Source: Streptomyces sp. NBRC 109706 (GTDB lineage: Bacteria; Actinomycetota; Actinomycetes; Streptomycetales; Streptomycetaceae). Taken from it: a stretch of 64,000 bases of DNA. Position numbers and translations under genes: made by a program. The notes beneath the pieces were generated by a model that saw only the letters and a program-made list of their open reading frames with translations, searched no databases and had not been told where the DNA came from. Of the stretch, positions 26,080 to 35,760 are shown in pieces (within the stretch, counting starts at the first letter, position 1; every line of letters starts with the position of its first letter). The DNA lies in NCBI RefSeq assembly GCF_000974485.1, contig NZ_BBOM01000006.1, positions 620,001 to 684,000 on the forward strand, in the 5' to 3' direction.

Positions 26080-26935
26080 CCTGCCGCCGTCGGCCCTCGG
26101 GATCTCCCGGGCCGCCGGGGGCCCGCGGGCCCCCGGGGCCAGGGGGGTTGCCGGGGTCGCCCTTCGGGCCCCGGCCGTCGTCGGTCAGCCCCAGCTCGGC
26201 GTCGCGGAGCGTCTCGACCTCGCGGCGGAAGAGGCGGAACCACATGAAGAGCGTGAAGCCGGCGAAGACAAACCACTCGGCGGTGTAGCCGAGGTTCTGG
26301 AAGGCGTCCAGATCCAGGCCCGTTCCGCTGGGCGCCGTCGCCGGCACCGCCACCAGCGGCGCCGCCGGCTCCCGCACGGTGATCCAGGCGTCCTCGACCG
26401 GGTAGGGCAGCAGGTTGATCAACGAGGCGGCGCCGATCACGCCCAGCTCGCCGCCGGCCAGCCCCTCGGTCTTGCCACTGACCTGGCTCGGCGACTCCGC
26501 CGCCTGCAGGGCCCCGACGACGGTCACCTCCCCGGCCGGCGGTTCCGGCACCTGCGCGGGATCGGCTGCTCCCGGCAGCCAGCCGCGCACCACCGGCACG
26601 GCCGGGGAGCCGTCGGCGGGCAGCAGCGGCGTCAGCACGAAGAAGCCGCGCCGCCCCTCGATCATCCGCTCCGGCACCAGCAGTTGGTTCTCGGTATCGA
26701 AGGTGCCGGTGGCCTCCGCCTGGCGTCCCACCGTCTCGGTGGTCAGCGGCAGCAGCTCGGCCACCGGACGCACCTCGCCCGTTCCCTCGGCCAGCTTCTG
26801 CTGTTCGCGGTGCGACTCCACCTGGTTCTCGAACCGGCCCAGCTGCCAGATGCCGGCGAGCAGGCAGATGGGAACGGCGAGCACCACGAAGATGTTGATC
26901 GTCCACCAGCGGGGAGTCAGCAGAAACCGGTACAC
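26030..26935 (-). CDS. SURF1-family membrane protein
   Basis: This 301-residue protein matches SURF1, an assembly factor for cytochrome c oxidase. Marks are an N-terminal transmembrane helix ending in LAGIWQLGRF (about 15-34), the VGRQAEATGTF segment, ENQLLVPERMIEGRRGFFVLTPL, VVRGWLPG, INLLPYPVEDAWITVRE, and a C-terminal helix (LGYTAEWFVFAGFTLFMWF, about 226-244). After it comes a Gly/Pro-rich cytosolic tail not found in the core family. GTG at 26935 starts it. Its 3' end overlaps that of the S9 peptidase gene on the other strand, so antisense transcription is possible. Confidence 0.88.
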   Translation of the reverse strand: MYRFLLTPRWWTINIFVVLAVPICLLAGIWQLGRFENQVESHREQQKLAEGTGEVRPVAELLPLTTETVGRQAEATGTFDTENQLLVPERMIEGRRGFFVLTPLLPADGSPAVPVVRGWLPGAADPAQVPEPPAGEVTVVGALQAAESPSQVSGKTEGLAGGELGVIGAASLINLLPYPVEDAWITVREPAAPLVAVPATAPSGTGLDLDAFQNLGYTAEWFVFAGFTLFMWFRLFRREVETLRDAELGLTDDGRGPKGDPGNPPGPGGPRAPGGPGDPEGRRRQASGLPPDRPADDLART

Positions 26936-27023
26936 GGGGTCAACGGTACTTCCGCTTGTCGCCGGGCCACGCGCCGGGCCATGCGGGCGGCCATGCGCCT
27001 GAGTGCGCCGGCCGCGGTCTCGT

Positions 27024-28607
27024 TCAGCTCGCCGCGGCGGTCAGGACGCCGGTGCGGTAGATCGTTCCCGAGCAGACTCCGTCCAGCTGGATCCGGGCCG
27101 CCTCCGGCTCCCCCGCTTCGGGGGTGTAGCGCAGGACGACGCCCTCGCCCTCGCTGCCGCCCTCGACCGGCGGGGTGCCGGTGTCGCCGCTGCCGCCGCC
27201 GTCGCCGTCCCCCGGGTTGGCCGAGCCGCCGTCGCCGTCTCCCGGCGTGCCGGAGCCGCCGTCGGCGCCGCCGTTCTCGTCGCCGCCGGCGCCCGAGTCC
27301 CCGCTGCCGCCGTTGCCTCCGTCGTTGCCACCGTTCCCGCTGCCACCGTTCCCGCTGCCACCGTTCCCGCTGCCGCTGTTCCCGCTGCCGCTGTTCCCGC
27401 TGCCGCTGTTGCCGCTACCGCCGTTCCCGTTGCCGTTGTTCGCGCCCTCACTGGGGTCGGGGGTGCTCGGCCCCTCGGATCCGGTCGATCCGGATCCCGA
27501 GCCCGAGCCGGATCCCGATCCGGATACCGAGCCCGTGTCCTCGCCGCCACCGCCGCTGGCCGAGCCCTCCGGGTCGACGGGGTGGAGCTGGGTCCGATAG
27601 GAGGTGCCGGGCGTCGGCGTGGCCGCGATCGCGCAGCCGCCCACCGCGTTGTCCGGGACCCAGGCGAAGCGCACCTCGTATGCCTCGCCGGGGGGCAGGA
27701 TCAGCTCCTGGTGCGCCTCGGCCGGCGTCGGCAGGCCGGTCGCGCGGTCTCCCTCGGTGCGGTTGACGACCCGCACCCTGGTGGTGCCCGAGGTGTCCGA
27801 GAGCACCGCCAACTCACCCTCACCGGTGACCCGGCACGGCTCGGCGGAGACATTGGAGAGTCGGATCAGGCCGTAGATCCGCCCCTCGGCGTCCGGGGTC
27901 TCCGTCCAGGTGGCCACGCGGCCGAGCTGCTCGCGGGCGCAGTGCGGCGAGGTGACGCCGAGCGTCTCCCGGGAGTCGCTTGTCCCGTCGTCGCCCGGTT
28001 CGCCGCTGGGGAACGGGGAGCCGTCGTCGTCCGGGGCGCCGCCGCCCCAGTCCTCGTCCAGGCCGCCGCCACCGCCGGCGTGATAGGGCGCGCCCGGCTC
28101 GCCGTAGTCGCCGTCCTGGGTCCAACCGCCGCCGCCCCGACCGCTCTCCGTGTCCATGGCGACGCCCTGGTCGCCCTCCCCGGTGGAGGCCACGCTGGCC
28201 ATCAGCGGAGCGCCGATCCCCAGCAGCGCCACCGAGGCCGCCGTGCCCAGCAGCATCTGTCGCCGCCGGCGGCGGCGCATCGGCACCGCCTCGTGCAGTG
28301 TGGCCAGGGCGTGTGTGTCCGGCTCCAGTTCGCTGACGGCGTCGTGCAACAGGAGGCGCAGCTGTTCCTCTTCGAGGGAGCCGGGCGGGTCGAGCTCGAC
28401 CCGATCCGGCGCGTCGGCCGCCGGCGGCGGAGTCTGCTGCTCGGACTGCTCGTGCCGGCCGCGTCGGTCTCGTCGCTCGCGTCCGTCCCCCGGCTCGGGC
28501 GGTGGCTGCGCGGCCGGGGGAACGTGGTCCCGCCCCGGCGGCTCGTCGCGGGCATCCGTCGGCGCCCGGTCCGGCTGCTGCCGGAAACCGGGTTCGTGTG
28601 CTGTCAT
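27024..28607 (-). CDS. Single-pass membrane protein partner of the SigE-family sigma factor, with Gly/Ser/Asn repeats
   Basis: This 527-residue protein has a Pro/Arg-rich N-terminus, then LEEEQLRLLLHDAVSELEPD (about 78-97), a motif shared by membrane partners of SigE-family sigma factors. One membrane helix follows (about 115-137). The outer part is a DUF4232-like beta domain (about 220-345; LGRVATWTETPDAEGRIYGL, CRVTGEGELAVL), and then extended Gly-Ser-Asn repeats (GSGNSGSGN units, about 350-470). It may act as anti-sigma or signal sensor; no zinc motif is visible. Its ATG overlaps the sigma-factor TGA by four bases. The long Gly-rich run is imperfect at DNA level but strongly period-6 to period-9. 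Repeat length may vary between strains. Confidence 0.75.
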   Translation of the reverse strand: MTAHEPGFRQQPDRAPTDARDEPPGRDHVPPAAQPPPEPGDGRERRDRRGRHEQSEQQTPPPAADAPDRVELDPPGSLEEEQLRLLLHDAVSELEPDTHALATLHEAVPMRRRRRRQMLLGTAASVALLGIGAPLMASVASTGEGDQGVAMDTESGRGGGGWTQDGDYGEPGAPYHAGGGGGLDEDWGGGAPDDDGSPFPSGEPGDDGTSDSRETLGVTSPHCAREQLGRVATWTETPDAEGRIYGLIRLSNVSAEPCRVTGEGELAVLSDTSGTTRVRVVNRTEGDRATGLPTPAEAHQELILPPGEAYEVRFAWVPDNAVGGCAIAATPTPGTSYRTQLHPVDPEGSASGGGGEDTGSVSGSGSGSGSGSGSTGSEGPSTPDPSEGANNGNGNGGSGNSGSGNSGSGNSGSGNGGSGNGGSGNGGNDGGNGGSGDSGAGGDENGGADGGSGTPGDGDGGSANPGDGDGGGSGDTGTPPVEGGSEGEGVVLRYTPEAGEPEAARIQLDGVCSGTIYRTGVLTAAAS

Positions 28608-29254
28608 CTGGCGGCCTCCATGGCGACGCGCAGCGCCGCGATGCCACGCGAGCCGTATGCCTTGACCGAGCCGGCCGAGATGCCCAGGGCCTTGGCCACC
28701 TCGGCCTCCGACATGTCGGCGAAGTAACGCAGCACGAGCACCTCGCGCTGTCTGCGTTGCAGTCCGCGCATCGCCTTGATCAGATCGGCGCGCTCCAACT
28801 GCTCGTAGGCGCCCTCCTCGGCGCTGGCCATGTGCGGAAGGGGCTTGCTGAGCAGCTTCAGGCCGATGATCCGACGGCGCAGGGCGGAACGGGAGAGGTT
28901 GACCACGGTCTGGCGCAGGTACGCCAGCGTCTTGTCCGGGTCGCGGACGCGGTTGCGGGCCGAGTGGACACGGATGAACGCCTCCTGCACGACGTCCTCG
29001 CAGGAGGCGGTGTCGTCGAGCAGCAGCGCGGCCAGGCCGAGCAGCGAGCGGTAGTGCGCCCGGTAGGTCTCGGTCAGGAAGTCAACGGTGGTGCCCTCAG
29101 CCATCGCGTCGTCCGCACCCTCGCCGATGGCGGGGATGCGACTCGGTCGCGCCGCGGGCAGTGGCGCGGTCACGGCCCCGCTCCCGGCTCCTGCCGAGCT
29201 GGGGCGGGGGAAAGGGCGAGCGGGCGTTGCCATGAATTCGAGGACCTCTGCCAC
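28604..29254 (-). CDS. SigE-family (ECF) RNA polymerase sigma factor
   Basis: This protein of up to 216 residues has an ECF sigma core. Region 2 is FLTETYRAHYRSLLGLAALLLDD...EDVVQEAFIRVHSA, and region 4 is AMRGLQRRQREVLVLRYFADMSEAEVAKALGISAGSVKAYGSRGIAALR. Start choices are GTG 29254, ATG 29233 or ATG 29104 (MAEGTTVDFLT); the last gives the shortest conserved protein, and the longest frame is listed. The gene is co-translated with the membrane partner through an ATGA overlap, the normal Streptomyces layout near the aspartokinase gene. It directs RNA polymerase to an unknown regulon. Confidence 0.85.
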   Translation of the reverse strand: MAEVLEFMATPARPFPRPSSAGAGSGAVTAPLPAARPSRIPAIGEGADDAMAEGTTVDFLTETYRAHYRSLLGLAALLLDDTASCEDVVQEAFIRVHSARNRVRDPDKTLAYLRQTVVNLSRSALRRRIIGLKLLSKPLPHMASAEEGAYEQLERADLIKAMRGLQRRQREVLVLRYFADMSEAEVAKALGISAGSVKAYGSRGIAALRVAMEAAR

Positions 29255-29400
29255 GCCTGTTGGACACGTTCTCCCCCGCGAAGGTTGTACGGCGCGGGCA
29301 GACTGATAGGTATCGGGTGTATTGCCCTCATCTACGCCGCCCTGCCGTCGATGCCCTGGTCTGGTCGGTACCTCGCGCCGATGAAAAGGCGCGCCAAAGA

Positions 29401-29442
29401 CTCTCCCCGCACCGCTGGTGGTGTGTTGCGGTGCGGGGAGAG
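29401..29442 (-). terminator. Strong terminator between aspartokinase and sigma-factor genes
   Basis: Perfect 15-bp arms (CTCTCCCCGCACCGC at 29401-29415 and complement at 29428-29442) around a 12-base loop, 190 bp beyond the aspartokinase stop. It should isolate the sigma gene from aspartokinase transcription. Confidence 0.85.
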
Positions 29443-29628
29443 GAAATCGTCTCTCGGGCGCTCGGTCCGTAGCAAGCCGTCCCAGCCTACGAGTTGGTCA
29501 CGAGAGATTCACAACCGACCAACCTCGGACAACTCTGATTAGCCACTCGCGGGTAGCCGATCAGCGAAGGGCGCCGGGACGCGTCCGGGACACCTCCGGA
29601 ACGCGGCACGTTCCAGCGTTCCGTAGGT

Positions 29629-30900
29629 TCAGCGCCCGGTTCCCCCGTAGACCACGGCCTCGTCGCTGTCGCTGTCGAGACCGAAGGCGGTGTGCACCGC
29701 CCGCACCGCCGAGTTGGCGTCGTCCTCACGGGTGACCACCGAGATGCGGATCTCCGACGTCGAGATCAGCTCGATGTTGACCCCCGCGTTGGACAGCGCC
29801 TCGAAGAACGTCGCCGTGACCCCGGGGTTGGTCTTCATTCCCGCGCCGACCAGCGAGATCTTGGCGATCTGGTCGTCGTAGCGCAGCGCGTCGAAGCCGA
29901 TCAGGGAACGTTGCCGCTCCAGCGCCTCGATGGCCTTGCGCCCCTCGGCCTTGGGGAGCGTGAACGAGATGTCCGTGAGCCCGGTCGACGCGGCCGAGAC
30001 GTTCTGCACCACCATGTCGATGTTGATGGTGGCGTCCGCGATGGTCCGGAAGATCTTCGCCGCCTCGCCCGGCTTGTCGGGCACGCCCACCACGGTGACC
30101 TTGGCCTCCGAGGTGTCGTGGGCGACCCCCGAGATGATTGCCTGTTCCACCGGTTCCCCTTCCTGCTGACGGCTCCCGACCCAGGTTCCGGGCTTTCCCG
30201 AGAACGACGACCTGACATGGATCGGGATGTTGTAACGGCGGGCATACTCCACACAGCGGTGGAGCAGCACCTTGGAGCCGGAACTGGCCAGTTCCAGCAT
30301 GTCCTCGAAGGAGATCCAGTCGATCTTCCTGGCCTTTTTCACCACTCGGGGGTCGGCGGTGAACACGCCGTCGACATCGGTGTAGATCTCGCACACCTCG
30401 GCGTCGAGGGCGGCGGCCAGGGCCACGGCCGTGGTGTCGGACCCGCCCCGGCCCAGGGTCGTGATGTCCTTGCTGCCCTGAGACACTCCCTGAAAGCCCG
30501 CGACGATCGCGATATTGCCCTGATCGACCGAACTCTTGATACGACCCGGCGTGACATCGATGATGCGGGCCTTGTTGTGCACGGCGTCGGTGATGACGCC
30601 GGCCTGACTCCCGGTGAACGACTGCGCCTCGTGCCCCAACGACGTGATCGCCATCGCCAACAGGGCCATGGAGATCCGTTCTCCGGCGGTCAGCAACATG
30701 TCCAGTTCCCGCCCGGAGGCGACGGGGGACACCTCCGCGGCGAGATCCATCAGCTCATCCGTCGTATCGCCCATCGCCGAGACCACGACCACCACCTGGT
30801 GACCGTTCTTCTTGGCCTCGACAATCCGCTTGGCGACCCGCTTGATACCTTCGGCATCGGCAACGGAGGAGCCGCCGTACTTCTGCACGACAAGGCCCAC
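29629..30900 (-). CDS. ask: Aspartokinase
   Basis: This 423-residue enzyme phosphorylates aspartate, the first step toward lysine, threonine, methionine and isoleucine. It begins [20 protein letters not shown], the universal aspartokinase start. [34 protein letters not shown] and [15 protein letters not shown] form the kinase domain, and two ACT domains follow ([18 protein letters not shown] and [42 protein letters not shown]) that bind feedback effectors. GTG at 30900 follows GAGGAG; the long in-frame extension upstream is not homologous. In most Streptomyces the asd gene follows; here a terminator and a sigma gene follow instead. An internal beta-subunit start, known for related enzymes, may exist but is not obvious. 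Confidence 0.95.
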   Translation of the reverse strand: MGLVVQKYGGSSVADAEGIKRVAKRIVEAKKNGHQVVVVVSAMGDTTDELMDLAAEVSPVASGRELDMLLTAGERISMALLAMAITSLGHEAQSFTGSQAGVITDAVHNKARIIDVTPGRIKSSVDQGNIAIVAGFQGVSQGSKDITTLGRGGSDTTAVALAAALDAEVCEIYTDVDGVFTADPRVVKKARKIDWISFEDMLELASSGSKVLLHRCVEYARRYNIPIHVRSSFSGKPGTWVGSRQQEGEPVEQAIISGVAHDTSEAKVTVVGVPDKPGEAAKIFRTIADATINIDMVVQNVSAASTGLTDISFTLPKAEGRKAIEALERQRSLIGFDALRYDDQIAKISLVGAGMKTNPGVTATFFEALSNAGVNIELISTSEIRISVVTREDDANSAVRAVHTAFGLDSDSDEAVVYGGTGR

Positions 30901-30929
30901 GTGTGCTCGCTCCTCGTGTAAGTCACTCT

Positions 30930-30953
30930 CCGCAGTCACTGTGGGGACTGCGG
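30930..30953 (-). promoter_or_regulatory. Hairpin in the aspartokinase leader
   Basis: Perfect 8-bp arms (CCGCAGTC at 30930-30937, GACTGCGG at 30946-30953) lie 30 bp upstream of the aspartokinase start and would form in its mRNA leader. It could be an operator or leader structure; no riboswitch consensus is recognised. The rest of the 30901-31138 gap holds the divergent promoters. Confidence 0.4.
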
Positions 30954-31138
30954 CCGGCTGAATACTACCGAGCGAAGCGAAGACCCCGCCCGTCCAGCGA
31001 CGACCCCTGCCCGCTGGACGGGGGAACACACCGAAACAAGCACGAAACGTAATCGACCTCACATCGGCAGTAGATGGCGGAAATCGATCACGATGGTGTG
31101 GTCGGTCAAGGCGTCCACGGCATAGACAAGGCACAGAT

Positions 31139-31888
31139 ATGGAAGCGCGTGGCCTGGAAGAACTGACCGAAGTGTCCGAGCCGGCCTGGCCCGAACTCGT
31201 CAGCAAGGTGTCCTCGGCCGCCCTCCCGGTGGAGATCGTCCCGGCGGATCCGGCGCTCGGCCGGGCCACCCTGCTGCAGCTCCAGGTGACCGCCCGCTCC
31301 CACCTGGGCGCCTTCGCCCTGCACTGCGGCGGCCTGCTGGTGGACGACGGCTGGCTGCGGGTCTTCGGCAGCGCGACGCCGCGCAACCCCGGCGGACTGC
31401 CGGGACTCGCCGAGGTGAACGTGTTCCCCGAGCGCTTCGACCCCGACTGGCGCCCGAGCCCCGGGCTGATCGTCGCGCAGGACGTGCTCGGCGGGACCTT
31501 CGCCGTCAACGACGACGACCCGGCCGCCGCCGGCCGGCCGGGACAGCCGGGGGAGGTGGTCTACTTCGCCCCCGACACCCTGCGCTGGCAGGCGCTGGCG
31601 CTCCCGTACGAGGGGTGGCTCGACTGGGTGCTCGCCGGCGAGCCGACCGACTTCTACCGGAAGCTGCGCTGGCCCGGCTGGCGCGCGGACAGCCGCGCCC
31701 TGGAGACCGCGACCGACGGCATCTCGCTGGTGCCGCCGCTCTGGTCGCTCGAAGCCCAGCGGGATCTGGCCGGCACCAAGCGGCAGGCGGTGCCCATGGC
31801 CGAGCTGCTGGGGCTCCACCACCGGTACGCCCGGCAACTGACCCAGGCCGACCCGGGCTTTCTCGGCGTCACCGACGGGCTGGACTGA
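31139..31888 (+). CDS. DUF2625-family protein
   Basis: This 249-residue soluble protein resembles the DUF2625 family. Features are [29 protein letters not shown] (about 58-86), [31 protein letters not shown], and [35 protein letters not shown]. The family appears related to SMI1/KNR4-like domains by pattern, but its function is unknown. ATG at 31139 lacks a strong ribosome-binding site. It is divergent from aspartokinase and about 90 bp before the phosphatase gene; co-regulation with either cannot be judged. Confidence 0.72.
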   Translation: MEARGLEELTEVSEPAWPELVSKVSSAALPVEIVPADPALGRATLLQLQVTARSHLGAFALHCGGLLVDDGWLRVFGSATPRNPGGLPGLAEVNVFPERFDPDWRPSPGLIVAQDVLGGTFAVNDDDPAAAGRPGQPGEVVYFAPDTLRWQALALPYEGWLDWVLAGEPTDFYRKLRWPGWRADSRALETATDGISLVPPLWSLEAQRDLAGTKRQAVPMAELLGLHHRYARQLTQADPGFLGVTDGLD

Positions 31889-31981
31889 GACGGGGCCGGG
31901 GCGGGGCGCGGGCCCCGTCCCGGCGGCGTCCGTTCCGGCCCCGGCGCCCGTCTGGGCAGCGGCCCTATCCGGGCATATCGT

Positions 31982-34123
31982 TTGATTGTGGGTGTTTCTC
32001 GGCATGGTTCAGGGATCTCCTCGCTCGGCCCGTTGCTGCTCGACGCCCTGACGGAGACCGGCGCCTACGGGGGCGCGGCATATCTGCTGCGGCCCGGCTC
32101 GAACACTCTGCGGCTGGCGATGATCTGCGGCGTTCCCCCCGAGCTGGCCTGGCCATGGCTCCGGGTCCGGCTGGACGCCCGGCTTCCGGTGGCCGAGGCG
32201 GCCAGGGAACACCGGCTGGTCTGGCAGGACGTCCAGGGGCGCGGCGAGGTCGCGGGCGACGACCGCCAGGCGGCGATGGGCATGCCCTACGCCTTCGCGA
32301 TGGGCTCGGCGCCCGTCGTGGACGAGTCCGGCGGCGCGCCCCTCTGCCGAGGCGCGGTCTCCCTGTTCTGGCCCGCCTCCCACCCGCCGCGACCCACCGA
32401 GGCCGAGCAGGCCGGACTCCACCGACTCTGTCGGCGGATGGCGGACGTCATCCGAACGGCGGACGGCAGACGGGCGCCGCTGCTCCCGGGCGACGAGCCC
32501 CGGGTGCTGGAACGTCCCCGGGCCCGCACCCCGGAGCCCGACGAGGCGCTGGCCGCCGTCGACCTGGTGGAGCTGCTGCCCGAGGGATGGTGCGTCGTGG
32601 ATCTGACGGGCGTGGTGACCCACGCCAACGAACGGGCGGCCGAACTGCTCGGCACCACGGTCGACGAGCTGGTCGGCGGACGGCCGCACCGGGCGTTGCC
32701 CTGGCTGCGCGACCCGGTGGTGGCCGATCGGTACCGAACGGCGATCTTCAGTCGAGAGCCGGTTTCGCTCACCGCACGACGGCCACCTGATCACTGGCTT
32801 TCGTTCCGGGTCTATCCGGGACCGCGCGGCCTGGGCATCAGCATCAACGTCGCCGCCAAACCCGGCCCGGACGGTGTGGCCGCCGGACTGGAGGAATCCC
32901 GGCTCCCCACCTCGCCGGCCGAGGGCGGGGCCCTCTACCAACTGGTTCAGCTCGCCGCCTCGCTCACCCAGGCGGTAGGCGTCAAAGATGTGGTGGAAAC
33001 GGTCGCCGACCAGCTGATTCCCGCGTTCGACGCGCAAGCGGTCATTCTCTTTGTCGCCGAAGGCGGTCGTCTACGGTCCGTCGGCTACCGGGGCTTCACC
33101 CCCGAGACCATCGAACGCTATGACAACCAGCCGCTCTACCCGCCGCCCTCGCCCGCGGCCCACGCCCTGGTCAGCCGCGCGCCGGCGTTCTACGCCTCGA
33201 CCGAGGCGCTGCTGCGCGACCACCCGCACCTACGGCCGTCACCCGATCTGCACGCCTGGGGATTTCTGCCGCTGACCACTTCTGGTCGATCCGTTGGCTG
33301 TTTCGTGCTGGCCTACGACCGGGAGCATCCCTTCTCGGCCGAGGAACGAGCGATGTTGACCTCGTTGTCCAGCCTGATCTCCCAGGCGCTGGACCGGGCC
33401 AGGCTCTATGACGCCAAGCACCAGCTGGTCCTCAGCCTCCAGGCCGGGCTCCTCCCGCACCGCCTGCCCGATCTCCCGGGACTCGCCGTCGCCGCCCGGT
33501 ATCTACCGGCGACCGAGGGCATCGAGATCGGCGGCGACTTCTATGACGTGATCCCGCTCGACGAGCACAACACCGCACTGGCGATCGGCGACGTCCAGGG
33601 CCACAACGTGACGGCCGCCGCCCTGATGGGACAGGTCAGAACGGCGGTCCACGCGACCGCCGGCGTCTCCCCCGGAGAGGTGCTGAGCCGGACCAACCGG
33701 CTGCTCACCGACCTCGACCCCGGCCTCTTCACCAGCTGCCTCTACGCTGAGTACGACCGCGCCACGCACCGCCTTCGGCTGGCCAGCGCCGGACACCCAC
33801 CCCCGGTGCTGCGCCGCCCGGACGGCACCACCACCCTGCTGTCGGCGCCCCCCGGACTGCTGCTCGGGATCGACCCGGACGCCCAGTACCAGGAGGTCGA
33901 GATCCCCCTGCCCCCTGGCTCGGTGCTGGTGATGTACACCGACGGGCTGATCGAGACCCCGGGCGAGGACCTGGAGGACTCCGCACTCCGGATGGCCGAC
34001 CAGCTGCTCGGCGCCGACGACCAGCGGATGGACGTCCTCGCCGACCGGCTGCTGCACGGCACCGACCACGCGGAGACCCGAAGCGACGACATCGCGCTGC
34101 TGCTTCTGCGCACCGGCGACTGA
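31982..34123 (+). CDS. PAS/GAF-domain SpoIIE-type PP2C serine/threonine phosphatase
   Basis: This protein of about 713 residues has four parts: an N-terminal GAF-like domain (about 10-150), a PAS domain (about 195-285; LLPEGWCVVDLTGVVTHANERAAELLG), a second GAF domain (about 320-475; VVETVADQLIPAFDAQAVILFV), and a PP2C/SpoIIE phosphatase domain (about 480-712). The last shows EIGGDFYDVI, LAIGDVQGHNVTAAALMGQ, LASAGHPPPVL, VMYTDGLIE and SDDIALLLL with the metal-binding Asp residues in place. Such proteins dephosphorylate anti-sigma-factor antagonists in partner-switching pathways. The start is TTG 31982 or GTG 31988; neither has a clear ribosome-binding site. The stop is followed by an 18-bp perfect GC palindrome (34122-34139) that may terminate transcription. 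Confidence 0.88.
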   Translation: MIVGVSRHGSGISSLGPLLLDALTETGAYGGAAYLLRPGSNTLRLAMICGVPPELAWPWLRVRLDARLPVAEAAREHRLVWQDVQGRGEVAGDDRQAAMGMPYAFAMGSAPVVDESGGAPLCRGAVSLFWPASHPPRPTEAEQAGLHRLCRRMADVIRTADGRRAPLLPGDEPRVLERPRARTPEPDEALAAVDLVELLPEGWCVVDLTGVVTHANERAAELLGTTVDELVGGRPHRALPWLRDPVVADRYRTAIFSREPVSLTARRPPDHWLSFRVYPGPRGLGISINVAAKPGPDGVAAGLEESRLPTSPAEGGALYQLVQLAASLTQAVGVKDVVETVADQLIPAFDAQAVILFVAEGGRLRSVGYRGFTPETIERYDNQPLYPPPSPAAHALVSRAPAFYASTEALLRDHPHLRPSPDLHAWGFLPLTTSGRSVGCFVLAYDREHPFSAEERAMLTSLSSLISQALDRARLYDAKHQLVLSLQAGLLPHRLPDLPGLAVAARYLPATEGIEIGGDFYDVIPLDEHNTALAIGDVQGHNVTAAALMGQVRTAVHATAGVSPGEVLSRTNRLLTDLDPGLFTSCLYAEYDRATHRLRLASAGHPPPVLRRPDGTTTLLSAPPGLLLGIDPDAQYQEVEIPLPPGSVLVMYTDGLIETPGEDLEDSALRMADQLLGADDQRMDVLADRLLHGTDHAETRSDDIALLLLRTGD

Positions 34124-34216
34124 CGGGGCGCGCCCCGTCGTCCTCGCGCAGGTGCCCCTCGTGTTTGCTCGCCCCGGCGTCGGTGCCTCGTGTCGGTCGG
34201 CCCGGCGTCGGTGGCC

Positions 34217-34954
34217 CTAGCCTCGGTCGGCCGTGTTGAGGCCGAGGGGGGCGCCGATCTCGGCGGCCATCACCCGGCCCGCCTGCCGTTCCAGATCGCC
34301 GTCCTCGGCCGCGCTGTCCGTGTCCAGGCCGTTCAACTCGGCGAGCGGCGTGTTCAGTCGGACATGCGCCACCAGGGACTGCAACGCGCGGAGCGCCGCG
34401 CTGGCCGTGGGGCCCCAGTTCGTCAGATAGGAGAACTGCCACCACCACAGCGCCTCGCTGACCCGGCCCTCGCGGTAGTGCGCCATGCCATGCCGCAGAT
34501 CGCTGATGATGTTCGCCAGATCATCGGATATCCGCGCCGCGACCGGCTTGCTGTGCGGCACATAGGGGTCGAAGACCTCCGAGTACACGTCGACGGGCGT
34601 CAGCAACGCCGCCAACCGCTCGCGCAACTCGTCCATGTCCGGGTCGGGGCCCGTGTCCGGCTCGTAGCGCTCATCCGGGACGATGTCCTCGTGGGCGCCC
34701 AACCGGCCGCCGGCGAGCAGGAGTTGCGAGATCTGCAACAGCAGATACGGCACCGCGCTGTCCGGATCGTCCCCTCTGGCCACCTCGGTGACCGCGACCA
34801 CAAAGCTCTCGACATGGTCCGAGATCTGCACGGAGAAGCTGTCGGGCCCCGCGGTAGTCGCCGGCGCTCCCTCCCCGCGGCCCAGCCGACCGGCCTGCTC
34901 GATCTGGTCCATCGGCGTCTGATCGATACCGGTACCGCTCGTCGCGTCGGACAT
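34217..34954 (-). CDS. DUF5063-family protein
   Basis: This 245-residue protein shows the DUF5063 pattern: FSVQISDHVESFVVAVTEVARG, SAVPYLLLQISQLLLAGGRLGA, YSEVFDPYVPHSKPVAARISDDLANIISDLRHGMAHYREG, and ALWWWQFSYLTNWGPTASAALRALQSLVAH. No catalytic function is known. Its place just downstream of recR on the same strand is a standard Streptomyces arrangement. ATG at 34954 begins a Thr/Gly-rich disordered N-terminus of about 35 residues. The 3' end overlaps an imperfect 30-bp duplication (34160-34235) rich in GGCGTCGGT. Confidence 0.82.
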   Translation of the reverse strand: MSDATSGTGIDQTPMDQIEQAGRLGRGEGAPATTAGPDSFSVQISDHVESFVVAVTEVARGDDPDSAVPYLLLQISQLLLAGGRLGAHEDIVPDERYEPDTGPDPDMDELRERLAALLTPVDVYSEVFDPYVPHSKPVAARISDDLANIISDLRHGMAHYREGRVSEALWWWQFSYLTNWGPTASAALRALQSLVAHVRLNTPLAELNGLDTDSAAEDGDLERQAGRVMAAEIGAPLGLNTADRG

Positions 34955-35038
34955 CAGGCGGTCGCCTCCCCAACGGTCCCCGCTGTCGCGGTCACGTTCA
35001 TCGTGGTCACGTTGATCACGCCCATGGCGCTCATCGCG

Positions 35039-35638
35039 TTACACATCGAGCAGGCGCCTACCCTCAAAGGCGCGGCCCAAGGTGACCTCGTCGGCATACT
35101 CCAAGTCTCCCCCCACGGGCAGCCCGCTGGCTAGCCGGGTGACCCGGAGACCCATGGGGCTTACCATGCGCGCCAGGTAGGTGGCGGTGGCCTCGCCCTC
35201 CAGATTGGGGTCGGTCGCCAGGATCAGCTCCATGACCGAGCCGTCGGCGAGCCGAGCCAGCAACTCCCGGATCCGCAGGTCGTCGGGGCCGACCCCGTCG
35301 ATCGGGCTGATCGCCCCGCCCAGCACGTGGTAGCGGCCACGGAACTCGCGGGTGCGCTCGATGGCCACCACGTCCTTGGGCTCCTCGACCACGCAGATCA
35401 CCGAGGGGTCGCGACGCGGGTCGGCGCAGACCCGGCAGTGCTCCTCCTGGGCGACGTTGCCGCACATCGTGCAGAACCGCACACGCTCCTTGACCTCGGT
35501 CAGGGCATGCGCGAGCCGGCGCACATCGGCCGGCTCGGACTGGAGGATGTGGAAGGCGATCCGCTGGGCGCTCTTCGGACCGACGCCCGGGAGCCGGCCC
35601 AGCTCATCGATGAGTTCCTGGACTACGCCCTCATACAC
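35039..35638 (-). CDS. recR: Recombination mediator RecR
   Basis: This 199-residue protein is a standard RecR, which works with RecF/RecO to load RecA on single-stranded gaps. It has the helix-hairpin-helix [17 protein letters not shown] (about 14-30), the four-Cys zinc finger [16 protein letters not shown] (about 56-71), and the Toprim domain with [34 protein letters not shown] and [15 protein letters not shown] at 35638 gives the canonical [18 protein letters not shown] start. It lies downstream of ybaB, matching the widely conserved dnaX-ybaB-recR order. Confidence 0.96.
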   Translation of the reverse strand: MYEGVVQELIDELGRLPGVGPKSAQRIAFHILQSEPADVRRLAHALTEVKERVRFCTMCGNVAQEEHCRVCADPRRDPSVICVVEEPKDVVAIERTREFRGRYHVLGGAISPIDGVGPDDLRIRELLARLADGSVMELILATDPNLEGEATATYLARMVSPMGLRVTRLASGLPVGGDLEYADEVTLGRAFEGRRLLDV

Positions 35639-35704
35639 GGGATGCCTCTTCCTGTTCTCCCCTTGCCCGACCCACCGTCGCCCCGCTCACGCCGCGCCCC
35701 GATG

Positions 35705-35760
35705 GCACCGTCGTCTCGCGCACCGTTGCCCCGTGCACCGTTGTCCCGTGCACCGTTCGA
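35705..35760. repeat. 15-bp tandem repeat between ybaB and recR
   Basis: Three full and one partial copies of a GCACCGTYGYCYCGY-like 15-mer run from 35705 to 35760, followed by a nine-base GTGGCGCGC duplication near 35776-35800. A 66-codon minus-strand frame (35623-35823) translates it as NGARD-type repeats, but the composition suggests it is not a gene. Confidence 0.6.

Noticed and set aside
30901..31509. 200-residue N-terminal extension of aspartokinase
   Set aside because: The conserved aspartokinase start is at GTG 30900, and the upstream part overlaps the divergent DUF2625 gene.
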